From contig JAAEQP010000328.1 of assembly GCA_024231375.1 (NCBI GenBank), positions 1 through 10,407 of the forward strand: DNA of 10,407 bases, in the 5' to 3' direction. This document shows positions 1 through 6,702 of the stretch, in pieces. The stretch comes from a bacterium (lineage in GTDB: Bacteria; Hydrogenedentota; Hydrogenedentia; Hydrogenedentiales; SLHB01). The first letter of the stretch is position 1; each line of letters opens with the position of its first letter. The notes below the pieces were generated by a model, which searched no databases, had not been told where the DNA came from, and was given only the letters and a program-made list of their open reading frames with translations. Position numbers and translations under genes: made by a program.

Positions 1-1230
1 CTTTTCTGTCAGGGCGGCAAGCCCGGGCAGGGTCTTGCCTTCAAGCATCTCCAACGAAGCGCCGCCGCCTGTGGAGACGTGCGACATCTTGTCGGCGAGG
101 CCAAACTGCTTCACAGCCGCGGCCGTGTCGCCGCCGCCAATAACGCTGGTGATTTCGCTCGATACAGCCAGGAGTTCCGCAAGAACCATCGTGCCCTTTG
201 CGAAGTTCTCCATCTCGAACACGCCGACCGGACCGTTCCACACCACCATCTTGGCTTTTTTGATGGTTTCGCAGAAGGACTCAATCGTCTTCGGGCCGAT
301 GTCCAAGCCCATCCAACCGGGCTCGATCTCGCCCGCGACCATGACCTTGGACTCCGCGTTGTTGTCGAATGCCGCCGCGGCCAAAACGTCCACTGTGAGC
401 TTCAACTCGACGCCCTTTTCCTGCGCTTTGGCTATGACCTTCTTGGCCACTTCGATACCGGCCTCGTCGAGAAGCGAGTCACCGATTTCGCCTCCCTGGG
501 CCTTGATGAACGTGTAGGCCATACCGCCGCCGATGACCAGCGTGTCAACGAGTTCCAGCAGCTTCTCCAGGACGAGAATCTTGTCCGACACCTTGGCGCC
601 GCCCAGAATGGCCACAAGCGGCCGGTCGGGACTCGACAGAATCTTGCCGAAGTAGGCCATTTCCTTGGCCACAAGGAAACCCGCGGCGCACTGGTCGATG
701 TGCTTCGTCACGCCTTCCGTCGACGCATGGGCCCGGTGAACCGTGCCGAATGCATCGCTGACGTACACGTCGCCCAGCGCGGCAAGCTGTTTGCACAGTT
801 CCGGGTCGTTCTTGGTCTCACCCGCGTTAAACCGGGTGTTCTCCAGCAGCACGATGTCGCCTGGCTGCATGGCGGCCACGGCAGCCTCCACATCGGCGCC
901 AACGATATTGTCAACCTTCGTAACGTTGCCACCGACGAGTTCACGGAGCTTGTCGGCGACCGGGTCCATCTTCAGCTTGGCGTTCTTCGCGAGAATCTCC
1001 GCCCGTTCCGCGTCCGATTCCGCCTTGTCCGGACTCTTCGGCCGGCCCAAGTGGGACATAAGAATCAGCATGCCGCCTTTGTCGCGGACATAGTTGATGC
1101 TCTGAAGCGCGGCCTGGATGCGGGTATCGTCACGCACCGTACCGTCGTCGTTCTGCGGAACATTGAAGTCGACCCGCATAAGAACGCGTTTTCCCTGCAC
1201 GTCCAGGTCTTCAATCGTCAGCTTGTTCAT
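1..1230 (-). CDS. pgk: Phosphoglycerate kinase (3' end cut by window edge)
   Basis: Catalyses reversible phosphoryl transfer from 1,3-bisphosphoglycerate to ADP, the first ATP-yielding step of lower glycolysis, in the cytoplasm. The frame is open from the ATG at 1228-1230 to the left edge (410 codons, no stop seen). It shows the family marks in order: DFNVP at residues 21-25, SHLGRP at about 59-64, LGGAKVSDK in the middle, WNGPVGVFE, and the nucleotide-binding GGGD near residue 370. The last visible residues (PGLAALTEK) look like a normal PGK C-terminus, so only the stop or a few codons should be missing; a downstream fusion such as pgk-tpi cannot be excluded. Start choice: GGAG at 1240-1243 lies 9 nt upstream. 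It follows gap by 60 nt on the same strand, so co-transcription is likely. Confidence 0.97.
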   Translation of the reverse strand, partial: MNKLTIEDLDVQGKRVLMRVDFNVPQNDDGTVRDDTRIQAALQSINYVRDKGGMLILMSHLGRPKSPDKAESDAERAEILAKNAKLKMDPVADKLRELVGGNVTKVDNIVGADVEAAVAAMQPGDIVLLENTRFNAGETKNDPELCKQLAALGDVYVSDAFGTVHRAHASTEGVTKHIDQCAAGFLVAKEMAYFGKILSSPDRPLVAILGGAKVSDKILVLEKLLELVDTLVIGGGMAYTFIKAQGGEIGDSLLDEAGIEVAKKVIAKAQEKGVELKLTVDVLAAAAFDNNAESKVMVAGEIEPGWMGLDIGPKTIESFCETIKKAKMVVWNGPVGVFEMENFAKGTMVLAELLAVSSEITSVIGGGDTAAAVKQFGLADKMSHVSTGGGASLEMLEGKTLPGLAALTEK

Positions 1231-1248
1231 GTGTATGTACTCCGAAAA

Positions 1249-1280
1249 CCGGGCCCGCGCGACAAATCGCGCGAGCCCGG
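1249..1280 (-). terminator. gap-pgk intercistronic hairpin with short T run
   Basis: On the minus strand the arms CCGGGCTCGCGCGA and TCGCGCGGGCCCGG form a 14-bp stem (one G-U pair) around a TTTG loop. TTTT follows at once (1245-1248 on the plus strand read AAAA), and then the pgk ribosome site. The shape is that of an intrinsic terminator with a short U tract, placed between two genes of one pathway. It could be a partial terminator (attenuator) or an RNA-processing or stability element that sets the gap:pgk transcript ratio. The structure is seen directly; the function is inferred. Confidence 0.6.
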
Positions 1281-1290
1281 TGTGACTCTG

Positions 1291-2286
<996 letters not shown>

Positions 2287-2444
2287 TTCGCCTTCCTTTC
2301 GTTGTCTGCAGTCGACGTACCCGTCGGTGTTGTATGCGGACACTCCCGCAATCTCTTAGAAGCCAAATTCGTGAAGCGGATCGCCCACACTATGCGTGCA
2401 TGCGTCAGCTGTTTCGCGTGATGCGATTCGAAGACGTGAAATTG

Positions 2445-2463
2445 GTAGCCTTTCCTAGGCTAC
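2445..2463 (-). other. Stem-loop in the gap leader
   Basis: GTAGCCT at 2445-2451 pairs perfectly with AGGCTAC at 2457-2463 across a 5-nt loop. On the minus-strand RNA the loop reads AGGAA and CAATTT follows. It could be a weak terminator for the upstream amidohydrolase gene or a leader structure of gap; the sequence does not decide. Confidence 0.35.
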
Positions 2464-2551
2464 TGCCGCCCAACCGGGCTGCGAGCGCACCGTGCAGTCC
2501 CGAGGTCAGGGCGCTTCTTACTCACTCTTCCTCTTCTTCATATAGACGCCG

Positions 2552-2581
2552 AGTATGCCATATTCCTGCCGGTCAAGTCAA
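2552..2581 (-). promoter_or_regulatory. Candidate sigma70 promoter for gap
   Basis: On the minus strand TTGACT (2576-2581) is followed after 18 bp by CATACT (2552-2557). This matches five of six -35 and four of six -10 consensus bases. It lies just after the amidohydrolase stop and points at gap, about 260 nt upstream of its ATG. Other promoters nearer to gap cannot be excluded. Confidence 0.4.
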
Positions 2582-2619
2582 ACGCTTGGCCGACAGGGGC
2601 TTGGCTTCGATCCGACCCA

Positions 2620-3903
2620 TCAGGTCAGCTCCAGGCGATAGAATTCGGCGGCGTTATCCCGCAACAGACGCCTCGCGAGCGTCAGGGCCTCATCCTCGCC
2701 CAGATACCCCTCCTCCACCTTAGCCGCCAGAACGTCTACCGTCACGCGGCGGGCAATCTTACAGTGACCGTAGGCCCCTTCGACGTAGTTGGAATCGCCG
2801 CCCACCGCGAAAATCTTGTTTCCGGGCACGGTTTCGACCCAATCGTGGAGGGTGTCGGCCGCAATCCGCGGCGATATGGCATGGACCCAGCACAAATTTG
2901 CGAAGACACTGGGAAAATTCTTGGCCAATGCGGCAACCTTCCCGGAAAAGGGCCACCCCGCGTGAAACAGATCGAACCGAGCATCCTGGTGCTCCATGAA
3001 AACATTGGTCAGAAGCGTGGGATTCGAGTTTTCCACGTAGTTGCCGTTTCCCTCCTGGAGACCCGTATGCACCTGCACGGGCAGACCCCGATCCGTTGCA
3101 AGACCAATCAAACGCCGGGTCATGAAATCCTGCAAAGGCTTCAAGTCCTCGAACGTGAGATCCTGGGCCTGAGAAAGCCAGATTCGGTCGAACGCGCGCC
3201 CGGCATCGGATTGGGGAACGCGTTCGAACAGCAGTGTGCGACGGTAGGCCAGGAAGATCTTGACCGCCACAATGCCTTCGCCCGCAAACCGATCCAGCGT
3301 TCCTTCCTGCGCGGCCATCAATTGGTCCAGCGTCTGGATCGTCATGCCCGATTCGGTCTCAAGAGCCTCAAGATCGGCGCGCGTGGCCGGGGTCGCGTAG
3401 TGGTCCAAGATAGGCACCGCCCGGAAGAACTCGCGATCAACCGCCACGGATTGGCCCGGCCACGTGATCACAAGGGAACAGGCGATACTGGCCTTCTCCT
3501 TCAACACCGTCCGGTACCAGCCCGGACCTTGGGCCGCGCGGATGCGTTTGGACAACTCCGCGTAGGTCGAGTCGTTGATGTCGTCAATGCCGAACAAATC
3601 GCCCATGTACTCAAGCATGGCGCGACCGTAGCCCGTCGTCCGCACATGGGGCCAGTAGGACGCCATCAGCGCCCACCGTTCCGCATCGGACAGACCGTTG
3701 GCGGGATCCCGCAGGGCCTCAAGCGACTCCCGCGGCATCCCAGCCGACACAAGATCCGACGAAACGTAGTGCTCGAAGAAACCGAAGAAACCCAGACGGT
3801 TGTCACGGGCCGCGTCCTCCGGGGGGATATGCTCATGCGTGTCAACCACGGCGATCGAGTCGATCATGTTGCGCAACTCGTCACGAAAGGGATTGTGGGT
3901 CAT
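2620..3903 (-). CDS. Amidohydrolase-superfamily metal hydrolase, substrate unknown
   Basis: Predicted cytoplasmic TIM-barrel metal enzyme of 427 residues with no signal peptide or membrane segment. Visible metal-site signatures in order: DTHEH (H23 and H25 after strand 1), VAVKIF (K215), VQVHTG (H279), FHAGWPF (H314), WVHAIS (H341) and GGDSN (D370). The HxH...H...D layout is that of the amidohydrolase_2 and uronate-isomerase branch of the superfamily, whose members hydrolyse, decarboxylate or isomerise small carboxylated compounds and sugar acids. The substrate cannot be named from sequence. Start: the ATG at 3901-3903 has a perfect AGGAGG 4-5 nt upstream; an in-frame extension to 4167 crosses a promoter and a MITE-like element and is not coding. 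The gene is divergent from the membrane-protein gene at 4336 and upstream of gap on the same strand, with its own promoter. Confidence 0.85.
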   Translation of the reverse strand: MTHNPFRDELRNMIDSIAVVDTHEHIPPEDAARDNRLGFFGFFEHYVSSDLVSAGMPRESLEALRDPANGLSDAERWALMASYWPHVRTTGYGRAMLEYMGDLFGIDDINDSTYAELSKRIRAAQGPGWYRTVLKEKASIACSLVITWPGQSVAVDREFFRAVPILDHYATPATRADLEALETESGMTIQTLDQLMAAQEGTLDRFAGEGIVAVKIFLAYRRTLLFERVPQSDAGRAFDRIWLSQAQDLTFEDLKPLQDFMTRRLIGLATDRGLPVQVHTGLQEGNGNYVENSNPTLLTNVFMEHQDARFDLFHAGWPFSGKVAALAKNFPSVFANLCWVHAISPRIAADTLHDWVETVPGNKIFAVGGDSNYVEGAYGHCKIARRVTVDVLAAKVEEGYLGEDEALTLARRLLRDNAAEFYRLELT

Positions 3904-3932
3904 GGGACCTCCTGCGCTTCGCGGATTTGGGA

Positions 3933-3944
3933 GCGACGCGTCGC
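3933..3944. promoter_or_regulatory. 12-bp perfect palindrome at the amidohydrolase start site (candidate operator)
   Basis: GCGACGCGTCGC is its own reverse complement. It begins 4 bp downstream (minus strand) of the TATACT -10 hexamer and covers the expected transcription start, where a bound repressor would block initiation. A second 12-bp palindrome with the same ACGCGT core sits in the same place in the anmK-like promoter (5464-5475). Confidence 0.35.
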
Positions 3945-3948
3945 ACGC

Positions 3949-3954
3949 AGTATA
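3949..3954 (-). promoter_or_regulatory. Candidate -10 element for the amidohydrolase gene
   Basis: On the minus strand this reads TATACT (five of six consensus bases), 45 bp upstream of the ATG. No good -35 is seen at 16-18 bp spacing, so the promoter may need an activator. The left end of the MITE-like element lies about 40 bp further upstream. Confidence 0.4.
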
Positions 3955-3990
3955 GCGCAACCGGGAACACGACGCCCGAAGCGAATCGGT

Positions 3991-3995
3991 ACTGC
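3991..3995. repeat. Target-site duplication, left copy
   Basis: ACTGC directly abuts the left inverted repeat of the MITE-like element. The matching copy is at 4166-4170. Confidence 0.5.
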
Positions 3996-4165
3996 GGAGC
4001 CGTTGAAGAAGTCTTACCGCTGACGGATCCTGAACGACAGAACCAAACGAACCCGAGAACAGAAGCGAAGACGCGGGACTGACCCCAGCGAGCGTAGCGA
4101 GACGGGTCTGTCCCTGACTTCTTTCGCGGCCATCGCGCCAGAGCCATAACGTTTTCAACAGCTCC
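3996..4165. mobile_element. MITE-like element, 170 bp, with 5-bp target duplication
   Basis: The left end reads GGAGCCGTTGAAGA and the reverse complement of the right end reads GGAGCTGTTGAAAA, an inverted repeat matching at 12 of 14 positions. Immediately outside both ends is the same pentamer ACTGC (3991-3995 and 4166-4170), as expected of a target-site duplication. The interior has no transposase gene, only a REP-like hairpin. It lies in the spacer between two divergent genes, without interrupting either. The parent transposon is not in this window and its family was not identified. Repeats and duplication are seen directly; mobility is inferred. Confidence 0.6.
4075..4114. repeat. REP-like hairpin inside the MITE-like element
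   Basis: GGGACTGACCC (4075-4085) and GGGTCTGTCCC (4104-4114) are complementary at 10 of 11 positions. The 18-nt loop contains two direct copies of AGCGAG. This resembles repetitive extragenic palindromes mobilised by IS200-like (RAYT) transposases, but no such gene is visible here and the copy number is unknown. Confidence 0.45.
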
Positions 4166-4170
4166 ACTGC
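4166..4170. repeat. Target-site duplication, right copy
   Basis: ACTGC directly abuts the right inverted repeat of the MITE-like element. It lies 7 bp before the -35 hexamer of the rightward promoter. Confidence 0.5.
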
Positions 4171-4177
4171 GCATAGT

Positions 4178-4206
4178 TTGACAGAATAGCGGCCCGGTTC
4201 TATACT
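4178..4206 (+). promoter_or_regulatory. Near-consensus sigma70 promoter
   Basis: TTGACA (4178-4183, perfect) and TATACT (4201-4206, five of six) are separated by exactly 17 bp. Start of transcription is expected near 4213, giving a leader of about 120 nt before the gene at 4336. It is the strongest promoter in the window and lies just outside the right end of the MITE-like element. Confidence 0.75.
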
Positions 4207-4219
4207 TCCGCTGGGTGGT

Positions 4220-4252
4220 ATGCCCGCGTTGGGGCAAGGCAGTTACGTCTGA
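4220..4252 (+). CDS. Possible 10-codon leader peptide
   Basis: A short frame (MPALGQGSYV) starts about 8 nt after the expected transcript start, with GGGTGG just upstream as a weak ribosome site. It could be a leader ORF in the 120-nt leader. No run of regulatory codons is visible and it may be chance. A 5-bp stem-loop (GGCTC/GAGCC, 4305-4318) lies further down, next to the ribosome site of the following gene. Confidence 0.15.
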   Translation: MPALGQGSYV

Positions 4253-4335
4253 GTAGTCGGTTTATCGGGGTTGATCGACCTCGTGGAGCGGCATAGGCGA
4301 CGTAGGCTCAGAGGAGCCCTTTGGAGGAAATGGCA

Positions 4336-4665
4336 ATGGAACGACTTACTGAGGAACGCGGTAACCGGACTTGGAAGCTGTACCACATCGGATGGTACAT
4401 CAACCTCCTCGCATTCTTGGGCGCAGTTGCCTGTGGATTCTGGTTCCTGTGGCAGGTTGTTTCTGGCGGGTCGGGTGAGGAAACTGCCCAACTCACCGAC
4501 ATCACGGTCATGTCAGGGTTGTTTGTGATCGCGGCGGTCCTGTTGCTGGGCGCAGGCATATCGCGCTACCAGGCCCGTCTGGAAGGCCAACACCTCGAGC
4601 TGAAGCTGGCGATCAACAAGCTGGCAGCCGCCGTGGAGAAGACGAAAAGCGGCGCGGGAGAGTAG
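4336..4665 (+). CDS. Small membrane protein with two predicted helices, function unknown
   Basis: A 109-residue protein I do not recognise. Residues about 20-43 (WYINLLAFLGAVACGFWFLW region) and 58-75 (VMSGLFVIAAVLLLGAGI region) are hydrophobic enough to span the membrane. They are joined by a short acidic loop (SGGSGEETAQ). The last 30 residues (RLEGQHLELKLAINKLAAAVEKTK) have heptad-like leucines and look like an amphipathic or coiled-coil tail, probably cytoplasmic. Start: the ATG at 4336 is 8 nt from GGAGG (4323-4327); the ATG at 4330 is too close to that site. It has a strong promoter and a 120-nt leader. The HNH-family gene follows 132 nt later on the same strand, without a visible terminator between them. 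Confidence 0.7.
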   Translation: MERLTEERGNRTWKLYHIGWYINLLAFLGAVACGFWFLWQVVSGGSGEETAQLTDITVMSGLFVIAAVLLLGAGISRYQARLEGQHLELKLAINKLAAAVEKTKSGAGE

Positions 4666-4797
4666 TTCCCTCGTTCCGACACTATCCGGATGCCCGTGTC
4701 GACGTCCCGGTTAACAGGACGGCGTGGGTCGCGGAGTTCGGGACCCTCGCCGTTCGCTCAGCCGGTGGTGCCCTGTTGGGTCGATGCGGAGAAGACG

Positions 4798-5397
4798 ATG
4801 CTGGAAGGACATGTTCTTGCCCTGAACAAGTCCTGGCTGGCGGTGCATATCACGTCGGCCAGACGCGCTCTGACCTTGATGTACATGGGGGTGGCCAGAG
4901 CGGTGCATCCGCATGACTACTCGGTATACGAGTTCGACGACTGGCTGACCTTGTCGCAGGACGGGCTCGGAGGTCGCTACATTCACACGCCTACCACTCG
5001 GGTTCGCGTTCCGGAAGTCATCCAACTCACTTTCTTCAACGGATTCGTGCGCCACGAAGTGCGCTTCTCCCGCAGCAGCATCTTCGAGCGCGACTCCTTC
5101 ACCTGCCAGTACTGCGGGGAACCCTTCCCCAGATCCCAACTGACCATCGATCACGTGGTCCCGCAGTCTCGCGGAGGCCAGGACTGCTGGGAGAACCTCG
5201 TGCTGGCGTGCGGCACCTGCAACGTCGCCAAGGGAGACCGGACGCCGGATGAGGCCGGGATGCCGCTGACACGCCGCCCCGTGAAGCCCAGTTGGCTCCC
5301 CCACTTCGGACGACGTGTCCCGGCGGACCAGCTCCAGTGCTGGCGCCGGTTCCTTGATACGCGGGAATGGGGACTCGCCGAACGCAAGGGCGCCTGA
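4798..5397 (+). CDS. HNH endonuclease family protein
   Basis: A 199-residue protein with an N-terminal domain (residues 1-50, LEGHVLALNKSW..AVHPHDYS) and a C-terminal HNH nuclease fold. The zinc-binding CQYC (C103, C106) is followed by IDHVVPQSRGG (D118, H119), the central Asn in WENLVLACGTCN (N133), and the second Cys pair C138/C141. All residues expected for a beta-beta-alpha metal nuclease of the McrA/HNH type are present, so it is probably active on DNA. Stand-alone proteins of this shape are common on planctomycete and related chromosomes, and their biological role is not established. Start: GGAG 6 nt before the ATG at 4798; an upstream in-frame ATG (4690) adds an Arg/Ser/Pro-rich stretch unlike the family. 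No partner methylase is present, so a restriction system is not supported. Confidence 0.85.
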   Translation: MLEGHVLALNKSWLAVHITSARRALTLMYMGVARAVHPHDYSVYEFDDWLTLSQDGLGGRYIHTPTTRVRVPEVIQLTFFNGFVRHEVRFSRSSIFERDSFTCQYCGEPFPRSQLTIDHVVPQSRGGQDCWENLVLACGTCNVAKGDRTPDEAGMPLTRRPVKPSWLPHFGRRVPADQLQCWRRFLDTREWGLAERKGA

Positions 5398-5430
5398 TCG
5401 GCCGCTCCTCCTGGAACCGGAAAGGTTCAC

Positions 5431-5460
5431 TTGGCGTCTCGGCAGCGATACGTATATAAT
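5431..5460 (+). promoter_or_regulatory. Sigma70 promoter of the anmK-like operon
   Basis: TTGGCG (5431-5436) is followed after 18 bp by a perfect TATAAT (5455-5460). Transcription should begin near 5467, inside the CACACGCGTGTG palindrome, leaving a leader of about 38 nt. Confidence 0.6.
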
Positions 5461-5463
5461 TGA

Positions 5464-5475
5464 CACACGCGTGTG
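5464..5475. promoter_or_regulatory. 12-bp perfect palindrome at the anmK-like start site (candidate operator)
   Basis: CACACGCGTGTG is its own reverse complement and starts 3 bp after TATAAT, covering the expected transcription start. A dimeric repressor bound here would block initiation. It shares the ACGCGT core and the position with the palindrome at 3933-3944. Confidence 0.4.
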
Positions 5476-5487
5476 GTGGGTTGTTAC

Positions 5488-5508
5488 ATGGGGATATCAC
5501 CGCTATGA
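5488..5508 (+). CDS. Possible 6-codon upstream ORF coupled to the anmK-like gene
   Basis: ATG at 5488-5490 opens a frame MGISPL whose TGA stop (5506-5508) overlaps the anmK-like ATG as ATGA. A GGTGGG stretch (5475-5480) lies about 7 nt upstream as a ribosome site, whereas the main gene has only GGGG about 11 nt before its own ATG. Translational coupling is possible; chance cannot be excluded. Confidence 0.25.
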   Translation: MGISPL

Positions 5509-6665
5509 ATTTGGATGCCATCAGGAGCAAGGGGACGCGTTTCGTCGTCGCGCTCGCCTGTGGGCGATCCTGCTCCGCCATCGACGCGGCCCTCGTCCGA
5601 ATCAAGGGCAGTGGCGCGTCCCTCCACCTCAAGTTGATCAAGTTCGAACGCTTCCCATTCGGTCCCGGCCTCCGCAACCGCCTGCTGACGGGCCGCAGAA
5701 CCGCCCGGGAGCTCGCGCTGCTCAACTTCGAGTTGGGCGAGAAAATGGCCGAAGCGGCGCAGGAGATGAACAAGGCAGCCCATGAAGAGCTTCTCGAGGT
5801 CGATTTCATAGCGGCGCAGGGCCACTGCGTGGCGCACGTGCCGCCACGGGGCCCCGAGGGACGGGTCGGCAGCCTTGAAATCGGTGAAGCAGCCGTCATC
5901 GCCGAACGCACCGAGTTGCCCGTGGTATCCGATTTCTCGGTGCGCGATCTCGCCGCGGGAGGACAAGGCAATCCCCTTGTGACCTACGCGGACTGGGCCC
6001 TGTTCGCCCGTGAAGACCGCACGGTCGCATGCCTGCACCTCGGCAACGTAGCAAGCTTGTGCGTCATTCCGCCGCACTTCGAGGAGATCCTGGCGTTCGA
6101 CGTGGGCCCGGCGAACCTCATCATCGACGGCGCGACGCAGATCCTGACAAGTGGCAGTCAGGAGATGGACGTGAAGGGCCGTAGCGCCGCGAAGGGTGTG
6201 GTGATCGACGAATTCCTGGAGTATCTCCTCGACCACTACTACTTCAACCGTGTACCTCCCAAGAGCACCGGACGGGAGGACTTCGGTCCGGACGTCTACC
6301 TCAGGGATGCAATCACGGGCAGGAAGAACCAGAACCTGGAGGACCTTGTCGCGACCGTGACCGCAGCAGTCGGCTACAGTATCGGACGCGCATACAGCCG
6401 GTTCGTGAAACCGCACTACGACGTGTCGCGGCTCATCGTCAGTGGAGGCGGCGTAGCCAACAGGACGCTCATGAAACACATCCGAAAGGCCTTCCCCGAC
6501 ATCGTCGTTCGGTCAAGTTCAGAGTATGGCCTTCCATGCGATGCGTTCGACGCATGCGCGATTGGGATTCTGGGGAGCGAGACGGTGTCTGCGAAGCCCT
6601 CCAACGTCCCCCACGCCTCGGGCGCCCGGCATCCGGCGGTCCTGGGCAAGGTGACATTGGCCTGA
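5505..6665 (+). CDS. Divergent anhydro-N-acetylmuramic acid kinase-like protein
   Basis: AnmK opens and phosphorylates 1,6-anhydro-MurNAc from peptidoglycan turnover to give MurNAc-6-phosphate. This 386-residue protein aligns along the whole length: SDFSVRDLAAGGQGNPL (142-158), the catalytic-Asp segment FDVGPAN (D199, usually DTGPGN), PKSTGRED (252-259), the SGGGVAN loop (313-319) and the C-terminal CDAFDACAIG. Several hallmarks are changed. The N-terminal nucleotide loop MSGTSxDG is ACGRSCSA (18-25), HGQT is QGHC (105-108), and NIGGIAN is HLGNVAS (178-184). The catalytic Asp is kept, so it may be an active kinase with an altered sugar or donor site, or a non-catalytic paralogue. Start: ATG 5505, the first codon in register with the family; the ribosome site is weak. 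A Cse60-like gene follows after 37 nt, and the AmiE-NamZ fusion converges from the other side. Confidence 0.8.
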   Translation: MNLDAIRSKGTRFVVALACGRSCSAIDAALVRIKGSGASLHLKLIKFERFPFGPGLRNRLLTGRRTARELALLNFELGEKMAEAAQEMNKAAHEELLEVDFIAAQGHCVAHVPPRGPEGRVGSLEIGEAAVIAERTELPVVSDFSVRDLAAGGQGNPLVTYADWALFAREDRTVACLHLGNVASLCVIPPHFEEILAFDVGPANLIIDGATQILTSGSQEMDVKGRSAAKGVVIDEFLEYLLDHYYFNRVPPKSTGREDFGPDVYLRDAITGRKNQNLEDLVATVTAAVGYSIGRAYSRFVKPHYDVSRLIVSGGGVANRTLMKHIRKAFPDIVVRSSSEYGLPCDAFDACAIGILGSETVSAKPSNVPHASGARHPAVLGKVTLA

Positions 6666-6702
6666 CGCGACGAACCGAGCCGCGTAGCGAGTGGAGAACG
6701 AT

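Larger units (their letters stand above)
2287..2619 (-). other. Leader/intergenic region upstream of gap
   Basis: No convincing gene lies in these 333 bases. They hold a candidate gap promoter (2552-2581) close to the end of the amidohydrolase gene, giving a leader of about 260 nt. A 7-bp stem-loop (GTAGCCT/AGGCTAC, 2445-2463) and the gap ribosome site (AGGAAGG, near 2293-2299) lie in that leader. No clear terminator for the amidohydrolase gene was found. Confidence 0.5.

Noticed and set aside
2764..4023. 419-codon plus-strand frame opposite the amidohydrolase gene
   Set aside because: Antisense shadow: composition is abnormal, and it runs into the MITE-like element.
3904..4167. 88-residue N-terminal extension of the amidohydrolase
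   Set aside because: It crosses the -10 element, the palindrome and most of the MITE-like element, while a perfect AGGAGG precedes the ATG at 3903.
4690..4797. 36-residue upstream extension of the HNH protein
   Set aside because: Low-complexity Arg/Ser/Pro sequence with no ribosome site; the family-like N-terminus begins at 4798.
4798..5397. HNH protein as part of a restriction or defence system
   Set aside because: No methylase, specificity subunit, toxin partner or phage gene is nearby, and this protein type is often a lone chromosomal gene.
5460..5488. TTGACA at 5460-5465 as the -35 of a promoter
   Set aside because: No good -10 at 16-18 bp (GTTACA or TTACAT only); the overlapping TATAAT with TTGGCG upstream is the better reading.
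5484..6479. 331-codon minus-strand frame opposite the anmK-like gene
   Set aside because: Antisense shadow with biased composition; the plus-strand product has clear AnmK similarity.
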